Shown here piece after piece: positions 42,115 to 50,238 of a stretch of DNA of 64,000 nucleotides. Location: NCBI RefSeq assembly GCF_003443655.1, contig NZ_CP031941.1, positions 739,501-803,500 on the forward strand. The letters are read 5' to 3'. Position 1 is the first letter of the stretch; each line of letters begins with the position of its first letter. Both the position numbers and the translations under genes were made by a program. A model generated the notes under the pieces. That model was not told the origin of the DNA. It was given only the letters and a program-made list of their open reading frames with translations, and searched no databases. Source of the DNA: Nostoc sphaeroides. Lineage in GTDB: Bacteria > Cyanobacteriota > Cyanobacteriia > Cyanobacteriales > Nostocaceae.

Positions 42115-45078
42115 ATGAACTTGAGTATTCGGCACTGGTTGGCAGAACACTATATCGCACTCAATCAAATTAGAGGATTTTCGGCGGGACAATTGGCAGG
42201 TATTGCCTACCGGATTGTTCAGGATATGGAAGTCAAAAGCTTGATGCCTTTTGATATCTGTACTTTGGTAGAGGTTTTAGAACTGCCCTTAGCTATTGTT
42301 TGGGAAGAAATCTATGTCATTTCCCATCTGACAGAAAACCTGTTGCGTAGCCTCAGCCAAAAAAAACCGTTAAAACGTAACGAAGGCACATGGCTAGCGT
42401 TTCAAATTGCCTATCTCCAAGCTTTGCAAGCAGTTCTAGAACAGGAAGCAAGCCTGCAAAGACCGTGGCTAGACCGGGCAAATATACCCATCCCGAAGGA
42501 GGAAATGGGTAAACTCACCCTCCAAGATCCGCAACTGCAAGGGTTACTAAAAACTCTCAGTCCAGGTAAATTAACTGATACTCAAGCTGAACAAGCGCTG
42601 TCTTTGGTTGCCGACTCATTACTGGTACAACAAATAAATAACGCTGCCATAGCTTGGTTTGTTGCCAATGGGGCAGAGGAACCGGAAGCTAAACTTTTAA
42701 CACAGCGTTTGGTTAACTCACTTCCTGGTCACTTACTGGTAGTCGTCACTGAGAATGCTGCACCTTTAGCCCAACTGCAAAAATTTTTTCGTTTAGGGAT
42801 TTCATTATCTCCTAGTTTGATCGCCCCAGAAGTGGGTTCTATAGCCACTGAGAAAATTGATTTGCACCGAGAACATTATCGGGCAAGTTTGATTAAAAAC
42901 CTCAGTATGCCTTTGCTGATAGAATCCTTTGCCCTCAAGGATATCTATGTTGCACAAAAAGGCTTACCAATAGAGGAAAGTATTTCTGAGCAGGATAATA
43001 AAACTGTTAAGCCAGTTGATTTAAAAACATGGGCGCAGCAACAGTTAGCTGATTTAGCAACGATCGCACTCATTGAGTCAGAACCTGGTTATGGAAAAAC
43101 TAGTTTTTGTCAACTCTGGGCAGCACAGGTAGCACAAGAATTTTACCCTAATTGGATGCCTATAGTAATTAGGTTACGGGATGTAACTTATGGCAAAACT
43201 TTTATCGAAACTCTAAATTCTGCCTTTGGTGTTAATCTTTCAACTTGGTTAGAGCAAGAAAATGTCCCTTGTTTGTTGCTGCTGGATGGTTTGGATGAAT
43301 TACCCCCTTCTGCTCATGGTATAAGGGCAAAAGCAATTTTTATTCAGCAATTACTGAACTTTCAATCTCAGCACCGACACAAAATTTTCTTAACAAGTCG
43401 CTCAATGACATTACCAGAAATTGCCCCAGAAATACCGTTGCCATTGAAGCGAATTATCATTCAGCCGTTGGATGCGGAAGAACTCAAACAATGGTTTCAG
43501 CAGTGGACAAAAGTGCAATCGTTGGCGATCGCTCAAAATTTCTTTACATTCTTAAAACAGACAGGCTTATTTGCCAGTCAATCAAAGTTAAAAGAATTAT
43601 CTGCCCTTATCCGTCAACCCCTAATGCTGCATTTATTGGGCATTTTACACCGCGACGGACTCCTAGATGATGAAATATTACACTTAGCGGCTAATAACCC
43701 AAAGTATTCTCTGTTATGGGAAATTTATCATCGCCTGAGTCGATGGTTGTTGGGCTATCCGCTAATTGGCGGTATTAAGACGATGCTATTGCGCTCAGGA
43801 TCGGCTCATATCCACCGGACTAACGAAGCGATCGCTAATTTACTCGCTAGTCGTTATCCCCAAGATTTACTTGATCAGATGCAAGCGATCGCTCTGAAAA
43901 TTTTACACTCACAACGTCATCAAATTAAATTGGCTGGTGAATTTAATCCTTTACCAGCCTTTTATTTTAAAATTCGAGATGTAAAAAGCGCAGCAAAAAC
44001 TAGTTTAATTGAGTTTTCGCATGTCAAATTAGGAGAATATCTTTGTGCTGAGGCTGTGACTGCTGAGTTAAAATTACTGACTCAGTGCCAAAATGAGGTT
44101 TATGGCACGCTCACTTTTGTGGTTGATTCTCCTAGTGATGTAGCCCAGCATATTTACAATTTACTGGGTTACGGGATACTTAGCCAAGAAATTGAGGAAT
44201 TAGCGATCGCAATTTTACGCCGGGAGCAAAAGCACAAGTTTTCTTTTGAAGTTTTGTTCCAACGGTTGTTGTCTTTCTGGCGGGCTTACTGTCAAGGCTG
44301 TTGGTTCGATGAAGGTATAGCCCACAAAGCTTTGACTCATTTCCATACACTGCAAAACCCGGTGAATGTTGAGCAGGTGAATGCTGCGGTGGGACTGAAT
44401 GTGTTTTTATTGCTTTGTGCTTGCTACCGAGAAACAAAAGTTCCTTTTTGGCCTTGTGGGAATCCAGTAAATTTGGCAGAATTCAATCCAGAGGCTTTAA
44501 GTGCGCTGATTGCTAGAACAACCCTTTTACATAAGAATGCCTTCATAACCCGAATTAAGTCTCTGGCTGGACTCAATTTATCGGGAGCCTCTTTGTTACA
44601 AGTAATGTTAACTGGGGTAAATCTTGAGCAGACAAACTTATCTAATGCGGAGTTAATCGGGGCGAATTTGGCTGGAGCGAATTTGCAACAGGCGAACCTC
44701 GCAGGTGCAAACCTCGCAGGTGCAAACCTTACAGGCGCAAACCTGCAACAGGCAAATCTCATGGGGGCAAATCTTAATTCTGCCAATCTCACTAACGCCT
44801 GCTTATTTGATGCCATTCTCACTGAGGCTGACAAAAAATTAGCCAGCGAAAATGATGCTTCCTTCTCCCAAGAGTCGTTTCAAAGATTGAAGTATTCGCA
44901 ATCGCAGCAGCCCTTCTTAAACACCGTCAAAATTGCGACAAACACAGATAATAATTGGAACAAACTCCCTGCGATCGGACTAATTGAAAGCTCCGAAGGC
45001 ACAATTTTACCAGCAGATTTATATGATGATGATGCCAATGATGAAACAATTTTTGGCAATACTTTTATTGGGGAATAG
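42115..45078 (+). CDS. NACHT-family STAND NTPase with C-terminal pentapeptide repeats
   Basis: 987 residues. The N-terminal 260 residues hold a helical domain of no recognised name (LAEHYIALNQIRGFSAGQLAG). The NACHT NTPase follows: Walker A SEPGYGKTSFC at about residue 323, Walker B CLLLLDGLDELPP at about 384, then the sensor region LTSRSMTLPE and a winged-helix-like helical part. From about 825 to 905 pentapeptide repeats of the A(N)LxxANL type follow (LAGANLQQANLAGANL). Such NTPases switch from a resting to an oligomeric state when they bind ligand; in bacteria several act in phage defence or signalling. Here no effector nuclease or TIR domain is visible and the acidic C-terminal tail is Asp-rich. 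It stands alone, with a MITE 46 bp upstream. Defence is a hypothesis. Confidence 0.82.
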   Translation: MNLSIRHWLAEHYIALNQIRGFSAGQLAGIAYRIVQDMEVKSLMPFDICTLVEVLELPLAIVWEEIYVISHLTENLLRSLSQKKPLKRNEGTWLAFQIAYLQALQAVLEQEASLQRPWLDRANIPIPKEEMGKLTLQDPQLQGLLKTLSPGKLTDTQAEQALSLVADSLLVQQINNAAIAWFVANGAEEPEAKLLTQRLVNSLPGHLLVVVTENAAPLAQLQKFFRLGISLSPSLIAPEVGSIATEKIDLHREHYRASLIKNLSMPLLIESFALKDIYVAQKGLPIEESISEQDNKTVKPVDLKTWAQQQLADLATIALIESEPGYGKTSFCQLWAAQVAQEFYPNWMPIVIRLRDVTYGKTFIETLNSAFGVNLSTWLEQENVPCLLLLDGLDELPPSAHGIRAKAIFIQQLLNFQSQHRHKIFLTSRSMTLPEIAPEIPLPLKRIIIQPLDAEELKQWFQQWTKVQSLAIAQNFFTFLKQTGLFASQSKLKELSALIRQPLMLHLLGILHRDGLLDDEILHLAANNPKYSLLWEIYHRLSRWLLGYPLIGGIKTMLLRSGSAHIHRTNEAIANLLASRYPQDLLDQMQAIALKILHSQRHQIKLAGEFNPLPAFYFKIRDVKSAAKTSLIEFSHVKLGEYLCAEAVTAELKLLTQCQNEVYGTLTFVVDSPSDVAQHIYNLLGYGILSQEIEELAIAILRREQKHKFSFEVLFQRLLSFWRAYCQGCWFDEGIAHKALTHFHTLQNPVNVEQVNAAVGLNVFLLLCACYRETKVPFWPCGNPVNLAEFNPEALSALIARTTLLHKNAFITRIKSLAGLNLSGASLLQVMLTGVNLEQTNLSNAELIGANLAGANLQQANLAGANLAGANLTGANLQQANLMGANLNSANLTNACLFDAILTEADKKLASENDASFSQESFQRLKYSQSQQPFLNTVKIATNTDNNWNKLPAIGLIESSEGTILPADLYDDDANDETIFGNTFIGE

Positions 45079-45157
45079 GGAATAGGGCATTGGGCATTGG
45101 GAATAGCTCAAGAATCTAATAGTTTTTCTTCTCCCCCTGCCCCCTGCCCCCTGCCCC

Positions 45158-45604
45158 CTAGCCCTCTTCCTGGTTACGGTAGCCAACAAAGTTAATACTA
45201 TAGTCAGTAATCCGCACTCCTGTTTCTTCTTCAATTTTGCGGATTAACTCTTCTGGGAGTTCCACATGAACATCAAGAATTTGATTTGTATCTATACAAT
45301 TTACATGACTGTGAGAGTCACTGATATTGCCGTACAAACGCCCATCACAGCGTTCAATACACTCAATGATACCCTGACTAGATAATGCTTCTAAATTTTG
45401 ATAAACAGAAGTATGACCGATATCTTTACCTTGTTGGTTTAAGCGATCGTAAATCTCTCTTGCCGCAAGATGTTCATTTGCTTGCCAAAGTAATTCTAGA
45501 ATAAAGCGACGCTGGCGGCTGACACGCATACCCAAAATTTGGCACTGCTCAAGCGCATCTTCTAGAGAACGAATTGGTTTTGTAGAAATTGTTTTTTTTT
45601 GCAT
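45158..45604 (-). CDS. Fur-family metalloregulator, probably FurC/PerR-like
   Basis: 148 residues. N-terminal winged helix (about 15-90): LGMRVSRQRRFILELLW, LAAREIYDRLNQQGK, HTSVYQNLEALSSQGI. The C-terminal dimer/metal half has HSHVNC near 108-113 and DVHVELPEELI. Unlike FurA and FurB of Anabaena-type cyanobacteria, it lacks the CxxC pairs that bind structural zinc; only three Cys are seen. This cysteine-poor type is closest to the FurC/PerR class as I recall it, so a peroxide or metal-stress role is likely but not proven. A TGCAATGATATTGCA palindrome at 45668-45682, 64 bp upstream, may be its own operator. Confidence 0.82.
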   Translation of the reverse strand: MQKKTISTKPIRSLEDALEQCQILGMRVSRQRRFILELLWQANEHLAAREIYDRLNQQGKDIGHTSVYQNLEALSSQGIIECIERCDGRLYGNISDSHSHVNCIDTNQILDVHVELPEELIRKIEEETGVRITDYSINFVGYRNQEEG

Positions 45605-45989
45605 ATTACAGCTTCTTAACTGTTGGGGTGATTTTCCCGTCTAAATGTTTATTGGTTATTTAATATATGCAATGATATTGCACACCGCTATTTAACCTGT
45701 ACTTGTGTTTTGGCTTTTGATGCTGCGGAAGTGACAGGTGGTAATAATGATTTTTTTGCTTGTTGATGCTTACTTTCTCAGACCTTAATCTAAAACAAAC
45801 TCATTACAACTTTAACTTAAAATTGCTGTAAATGTCCACCTTGGGAAAGGCAACGCCTGCCCCAAGTAGGCTAATTCTAATGGCAGGCATCGTAGTAAAG
45901 AAGACTTTCTGCTAGTAAAAGTCAATGTAGCGTCAATGCCTGAAAGCTGCTACTGTATATTCTCGATCCTACAGTTGAGCAAAAAGAAA
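45605..45989. other. Divergent intergenic region between the Fur-like and CRR6 genes
   Basis: Contains the palindrome 45668-45682. The rest shows no gene. It should carry promoters for both directions. Confidence 0.4.
45668..45682 (-). promoter_or_regulatory. Palindrome upstream of the Fur-like gene (candidate auto-operator)
   Basis: TGCAATGATATTGCA: 6-bp arms TGCAAT/ATTGCA around GAT. AT-rich 7-1-7 palindromes are the usual Fur-family operators, and this one lies 64 bp before the start codon on the minus strand. It is not identical to a published PerR or Zur box known to me. Confidence 0.45.
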
Positions 45990-46475
45990 GTGGCTGCTGA
46001 GTCAAAGACAATTGCGATCGCACTCAATAATGACTTCATTAACAATCTGGATCTGTCGCCTGCGTCAACGGTGATTGAACAACTGCTGCAAGATGGGGCT
46101 GCATCCCATGAACAGCAGCTACGCTTTGATATCAATTATGAACTCGAACCTGGCGATCCACGGGAACTCTCAGAAATTCCAGAGGTGCGGCTGTGGTTTG
46201 TGCGCCTAGATGCGAAATATCCCTGGTTACCATTTTTACTAGATTGGAAAGCTGGAGAATTTGCTCGTTATAGCGCCATGCTAGTACCACACCAGTTCAG
46301 TGCTAAAGAAGGCATTCAGTACAATCCAGAAGCCTTAGAAATATTTTTGATGCACAAAATCTTTATTTTAGGTGATTGGCTCAAACAGCAAAGTATCCCC
46401 AGCCTCTCGCGGCTGAAGTCTATGGCCCAAATGCTGGGTTATGAATTAGATGATGCTTTTTTTGAGATATTTTAA
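45990..46475 (+). CDS. CRR6-family NdhI maturation factor
   Basis: Start taken as GTG at 45990 (VAAESKTIAIALNNDF), since the upstream reading MPESCYCIFSIL is not conserved-looking; a TTG at 45975 is an alternative. About 161 residues. Blocks that identify the family: RELSEIPEVRLWFVRLDA, YPWLPFLLDWKAGE, RYSAMLVPHQFS, and LKSMAQMLGYELDDAFFEIF. CRR6 in plants and cyanobacteria assists assembly of NdhI into the NDH-1 hydrophilic arm, the iron-sulfur subunit carrier of cyclic electron flow. It works in the cytoplasm or at the thylakoid surface. Divergent from the Fur-like gene. Confidence 0.85.
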   Translation: MAAESKTIAIALNNDFINNLDLSPASTVIEQLLQDGAASHEQQLRFDINYELEPGDPRELSEIPEVRLWFVRLDAKYPWLPFLLDWKAGEFARYSAMLVPHQFSAKEGIQYNPEALEIFLMHKIFILGDWLKQQSIPSLSRLKSMAQMLGYELDDAFFEIF

Positions 46476-46662
46476 CAAAAAAGAATTCAGGAGTCAGGAG
46501 CCAGAATTCAATATGAATTTTGGACGACTGGGAAATAGAGAAGTATCTCGTAGGGAGCGTCTTGATTCTGTATTCTTCTTCTGAATAACCGCAAAATCTA
46601 GCTGTCACGTCCAGGTTTTGCGGTCATTCAACAAACGCATAACTATATTGGATATCCAATAG

Positions 46663-46806
46663 GGGACTTCCAAATAAAAAAACATCCAAAATTTTCTTGT
46701 GGGATGGGTGTCCGCACTGCGTGCCGCTACGCTAACACCCGTCCCATATTCAGGCGGGCAGGATGCCCACCCCACAAGATGGATAATTTATTTCTTGGAT
46801 ATCCAA
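46663..46806. mobile_element. MITE-like element, GGGACTTCC family, locus 3 (degenerate right end)
   Basis: Left end GGGACTTCCAAATAAAAAAA (46663-46682) matches the family. The right end reads GGATAATTTATTTCTTGGATATCC instead of GGAAGTCCC. TTGGATATCCAATAG occurs on both sides of the element (about 46649-46663 and 46795-46809), so the right terminus may have been altered by recombination with the flank. The interior carries GGGATGGGTGTCC / GGATGCCCACCCC complementary runs. Confidence 0.6.
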
Positions 46807-46841
46807 TAGAACGATTGCAGAAATTGGGACAAACTGCTGGT

Positions 46842-47801
46842 TTAGCCCCCCCAAATTTTCTCCAAAACTGCATTTGGTGAAACATCCGCCGTTTTTCGCG
46901 TGGGTGATTCAATGGCCAGGAATTTATCGTTTTTCGGCAACAACTTAGCAGGATCAGTGGGCCCAAACAGGGCAATGGTATAGGTTTGGACTGCAACACT
47001 CAGTTGTAGTGCCGCAGTATCAGTAGACAACATCAGATTTGCCCCGGCGATTATGGCAGCTAACTTACCAATATCATCTGGGGCAGTCACCTTGATATTT
47101 GGAGAAGACCCCAAAAGCGATCGCACAAACTGCTCATCGTCAACTCCCTTAATTACCACCACAGGCAAATCCGGTTGCTTCTCTTGGAAGTTTTGAATAA
47201 TTTGATGCCACTTCTCGACAGGGTAGATTTTATCCAGTTCTTTAGCCTGGGATAACTGGCCAGAACCTCCATGAATCAAGATATAGCCTGTTTCATGCAC
47301 CCCTAAGCGTTTTTGTTCCTTTTCTGCCCACTCAATATCTGTTTTTGGTACATTTACAGCTAATTCTGGGACAGGACTATTTATTTCCAATGGTTGCAGC
47401 AAATCGTGGTAAAATGCCGCCCCATACTGGGATGGTTTTAATGGCACAGCATGGGTAAGAAAACCCGATCCTTTGCCTTTGTAGCCAATACGTATAGGAA
47501 TTCCCGTTAACCAGAGTAAAAGACCCATCAACCAATTTTGCTTAACAGCAATGGCAACATCGTATTCGCGATCGCGAATGTTGCCGACCAAATTACCCCA
47601 ATCCGCCAGACTGTTACGGTCTTGAAAATCAAAGGGCAGTACCTCGTGAACTGACTTGCTCACTCGGTAGGCAGCCTTTGACCGGGGTTCAACAACGACA
47701 TCTATCTGAGCGTTAGGGTAATTGCGCTTTAGGTCGTCTAGAGTCGGAAAGAAGAGAATTTGGTCGCCAATTCCGCCAGGTACAAGGGCTACTACTCGCA
47801 T
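46842..47801 (-). CDS. Glycosyltransferase family 9 (heptosyltransferase-like)
   Basis: 319 residues. The N-terminus RVVALVPGGIGDQILFFPTLDDL is the GT9 start; ILIHGGSGQLSQAKELDKI and LMLSTDTAALQLSVAVQT and LFGPTDPAKLLP are the nucleotide-sugar binding blocks of ADP-heptose:LPS heptosyltransferases. Acts on the cytoplasmic face of the inner membrane in lipopolysaccharide core or another glycolipid. Cyanobacteria often lack heptose, so the donor may differ. Divergent from ispD with only 69 bp between start codons, so the two share a promoter region. Confidence 0.86.
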   Translation of the reverse strand: MRVVALVPGGIGDQILFFPTLDDLKRNYPNAQIDVVVEPRSKAAYRVSKSVHEVLPFDFQDRNSLADWGNLVGNIRDREYDVAIAVKQNWLMGLLLWLTGIPIRIGYKGKGSGFLTHAVPLKPSQYGAAFYHDLLQPLEINSPVPELAVNVPKTDIEWAEKEQKRLGVHETGYILIHGGSGQLSQAKELDKIYPVEKWHQIIQNFQEKQPDLPVVVIKGVDDEQFVRSLLGSSPNIKVTAPDDIGKLAAIIAGANLMLSTDTAALQLSVAVQTYTIALFGPTDPAKLLPKNDKFLAIESPTRKTADVSPNAVLEKIWGG

Positions 47802-47870
47802 AATATTTATTGACGCTTACTCGCTCCCTATTTTAGGGGAAAATATATAGCTTAAAGATTGAGGAATTCT

Positions 47871-48560
47871 GTGTATTTACTAATTCCAGCTGCGGGAACC
47901 GGAAAAAGAATGGGTAGTAACCGCAATAAACTCCTGCTAGTCGTGCGATCGCAACCAATTATTGCTTGGACTCTATTAGCCGCAGAAGCCGCCAATACAA
48001 TCAGTTGGATCGGAATTATTTCCCAACCTACCGATTGGCCAGACTTCAACGCAATTCTCGCCGATCTGAAGCTGACTAAACCAGTGGAATTGATTACAGG
48101 TGGTTCCACCCGTCAAGAATCTGTTTACAATGGCTTGCAGGCGCTACCAGTAGCCGCAGAACAAGTATTAATTCATGATGGGGCTAGATGTCTGGCCACA
48201 CCAGATTTATTTAACTCTTGTGCCGAGGCGATTCGCCATTGTCCCGGTTTAATTGCTGGTGTCCCCGTCAAAGACACCATTAAAGTTGTCGATGAACAAG
48301 GCATAATTCAAAAAACACCCGATAGACGGCAATTATGGGCGGCACAAACTCCCCAAGGATTTGATGTCAAGTTGTTGAAACAGTGCCACGCTGAAGGTGT
48401 CCGTCAAGGTTGGGAAGTAACAGACGATGCCGCTTTGTTTGAAAAGTGCGGTATTGAAGTGCGAATTGTCGAGGGAGAAGAGACAAATTTAAAAGTGACA
48501 ACTCCCCAAGATTTAGCGATCGCAGAATTTATTCTCACGAGTAGAGGGATTGGGGACTAA
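47871..48560 (+). CDS. ispD: 2-C-methyl-D-erythritol 4-phosphate cytidylyltransferase
   Basis: GTG start at 47871 is preferred over TTG at 47859 because GAGGAA (47861-47866) is a good ribosome site and the family begins close to LIPAAGTGKRMG. 229 residues. Signature blocks: IPAAGTGKRMGSNRNK (CTP loop), LITGGSTRQESVYNGL, VLIHDGARCLATPDL, GVPVKDTIKVVD and WAAQTPQGFDVKLL. It converts MEP to CDP-ME in the non-mevalonate isoprenoid route that supplies chlorophyll, carotenoid and quinone side chains. The other pathway gene here is ispG at 54.8 kb, not adjacent. Confidence 0.94.
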   Translation: MYLLIPAAGTGKRMGSNRNKLLLVVRSQPIIAWTLLAAEAANTISWIGIISQPTDWPDFNAILADLKLTKPVELITGGSTRQESVYNGLQALPVAAEQVLIHDGARCLATPDLFNSCAEAIRHCPGLIAGVPVKDTIKVVDEQGIIQKTPDRRQLWAAQTPQGFDVKLLKQCHAEGVRQGWEVTDDAALFEKCGIEVRIVEGEETNLKVTTPQDLAIAEFILTSRGIGD

Positions 48561-48774
48561 GGACTGGGGACTGGGGAGCAGAGGGAAATAACTAATCTCC
48601 AATGCCCAATTTGAAAGCCCAATTTGAAATTGTCAACAAATATTTTGACAATTTACGATATAATGCCACACACTTGTTGATTGTTAGTTGTCATGTACTA
48701 ATGACCAATACTTCGACTACGCTCAGTACAAGTGACAAATGACTAATGACCAATGACTAATGACTAATGACTAA

Positions 48775-49311
48775 ATGATTACAGCCACAGCGACAAAGAT
48801 AGAAGCAATTCTGTATTTAAAAGGTAAACCCTTGTCGCTCGGCGAAATCGCCGAGTATGCCGCGTGCGATCGCGCCACTGTCAAAGAAGGCATAATTGAA
48901 CTAATGGACAACTATGCCCACCGAGATAGCGCCTTAGAGGTAGTAGAAACTTCAGATGGTTACAGTTTGCAACTACGGTCTGATTTTCATGATTTAGTGC
49001 AAACGATGATACCAGTAGAATTGGGTGTAGGTGCATTGCGAACTTTAGCCGCGATCGCCCTCAATAGTCCCATACTCCAGAGCGACTTGATTAACCTGCG
49101 CGGTTCAGGAGTATATCAGCACGTTCCAGAACTCGTAGAACTTGGTTTCATCCGCAAGCGTCGAGACAGCGATTCTCGCTCCTATTCACTGCAAGTAACC
49201 CCAAAATTTCATCAATATTTCCAAATCGAACAACTCCCCCAAATACTTTCCACTAGCCAGAAGGAAGAACAACTAGAACTAGAACTGGAGGGAGTGGGGA
49301 GTGGGGAGTAG
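48775..49311 (+). CDS. scpB: Segregation and condensation protein B
   Basis: 178 residues with the tandem winged-helix ScpB fold: KIEAILYLKGKPLSLGEIAEYA at the start, VEVVETSDGYSLQLRSDF in the middle, and SDLINLRGSGVYQHVPELVELGF with RRDSDSRSYSL in the second winged helix. ScpB binds ScpA and Smc in the condensin-like complex that compacts and separates chromosomes. The last 15 residues (EEQLELELEGVGSGE) run into G-rich repeat DNA and are probably not part of the fold. ATG with a repeat-rich (CTAATGA) spacer upstream; the 48561-48774 gap holds STRR units. Confidence 0.9.
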   Translation: MITATATKIEAILYLKGKPLSLGEIAEYAACDRATVKEGIIELMDNYAHRDSALEVVETSDGYSLQLRSDFHDLVQTMIPVELGVGALRTLAAIALNSPILQSDLINLRGSGVYQHVPELVELGFIRKRRDSDSRSYSLQVTPKFHQYFQIEQLPQILSTSQKEEQLELELEGVGSGE

Positions 49312-49450
49312 GGAGTGAGGGATGAGGGGGATGAGGGGGATGAGGGAGCAGGGAAGGTAGGGGAAGAAGAACTCTTGATTATTCCCCATTCCCTATTCCC
49401 CATTCCCTATTCCCCATTCCCTATTCCCCATTCCCTATTCCCCATTCCCC
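49312..49450. repeat. G-rich and CCCCATTCCCTATT repeat tract after scpB
   Basis: GGGATGAG/GATGAGG units (about 49320-49345) followed by at least five alternating CCCCATT and CCCTATT heptamers at about 49383-49449. The first part is read through by the scpB C-terminus. STRR type. Confidence 0.8.
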
Positions 49451-49537
49451 TCCTCTTGACTTATACGTGTGGTGAATGCGCTACCCTTGTACTATGGTTT
49501 AGAGTAGAGTTAGCAATTAAGCTAAATAAAACTGCCA

Positions 49538-49885
49538 ATGGTGTTTAATCCTGACTTTTTAAATGACAACTCTGAGGAACACCCTAATCAACTTCTTTCA
49601 GACCACTCTGAGCAATACCCCAATCAGTTGCTCAAATATCTACAGCATCAGTCTCCTGATGTTTTAGCCAGGATTGCTCAGTCCGCCAGCCCCGAAATTA
49701 AACAAATCATCTCGCAAAATGTCCAAGGGCTTGTGGGAATGCTCCCGCCAGAAAATTTCAACGTGCAAATCACAACAGATCGGGAGAATTTAGCTGGGCT
49801 TCTAGCGTCGGCCATGATGACAGGGTATTTTCTGCGCCAGATGGAACAAAGAATGCAGTTAGAGCATTTGTCTAATGGTCAATAA
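49538..49885 (+). CDS. DUF760-family protein
   Basis: 115 residues with the DUF760 pattern: NQLLKYLQHQSPDVLARIAQSAS, EIKQIISQNVQGLVGMLPPENF, VQITTDRENLAGLLASAMMTGYFL, RQMEQRMQLE. This domain is found in cyanobacteria and chloroplasts and has been linked to chloroplast protease substrates, but its biochemical role is unknown to me. The N-terminal 30 residues contain a short internal duplication (EHPNQLLSDHSEQYPNQLL). No signal peptide. It stands alone. Confidence 0.83.
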   Translation: MVFNPDFLNDNSEEHPNQLLSDHSEQYPNQLLKYLQHQSPDVLARIAQSASPEIKQIISQNVQGLVGMLPPENFNVQITTDRENLAGLLASAMMTGYFLRQMEQRMQLEHLSNGQ

Positions 49886-49915
49886 TCAATAGTCAGTAGT
49901 CAAATATTCTGGGAC

Positions 49916-50100
49916 TATTGACCAAATAATTACTAATTCGTAATTCGTAATTCGTAATTAAAAAGGGTATAGCAGCCCATACTGAATTAAAAATTTAGTG
50001 GTTAACAAGACATTTGTGGAGAGTTCAAGCTTCCACTGATAGCGACGCGCTTTCTGGTGTCCGCAAGCGTCTTGCAACTACGAATTACTAATTATTTTGA
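49916..50100. repeat. AATTCGTAATT-family repeat, third locus
   Basis: Left part (from about 49918) TGACCAAATAATTACTAATTCG with three AATTCGT units matches those at 33619 and 37335. The right part ends CTACGAATTACTAATTATTTTGA at 50100, so the ends are an inverted pair. The interior differs and carries GCGACGCGCTTTC. A GGGACTTCC-family MITE begins directly at its right edge. Confidence 0.65.
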
Positions 50101-50235
50101 GGGACTTCCAAGTAAAAAAATATTCCATTGCTATTGTTCACTGTTGACCGTTGAAGGTTCACGAGTTTTCAGTCAACAGTCAACAGTCAACAGTCAACGA
50201 CTTTAATGTGGAATAATTTATTTTTTGGAGTTCCC
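50101..50235. mobile_element. MITE, GGGACTTCC family, locus 4 (TGA duplication)
   Basis: 135 bp, ends GGGACTTCC and GGAGTTCCC, with TGA at 50098-50100 and 50236-50238. In reverse it matches the 29214-29341 copy nearly base for base, plus one extra CAACAGT heptamer (four instead of three). It ends just 3 bp before the HtrA stop codon (50239-50241, minus strand). Confidence 0.9.
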
Positions 50236-50238
50236 TGA

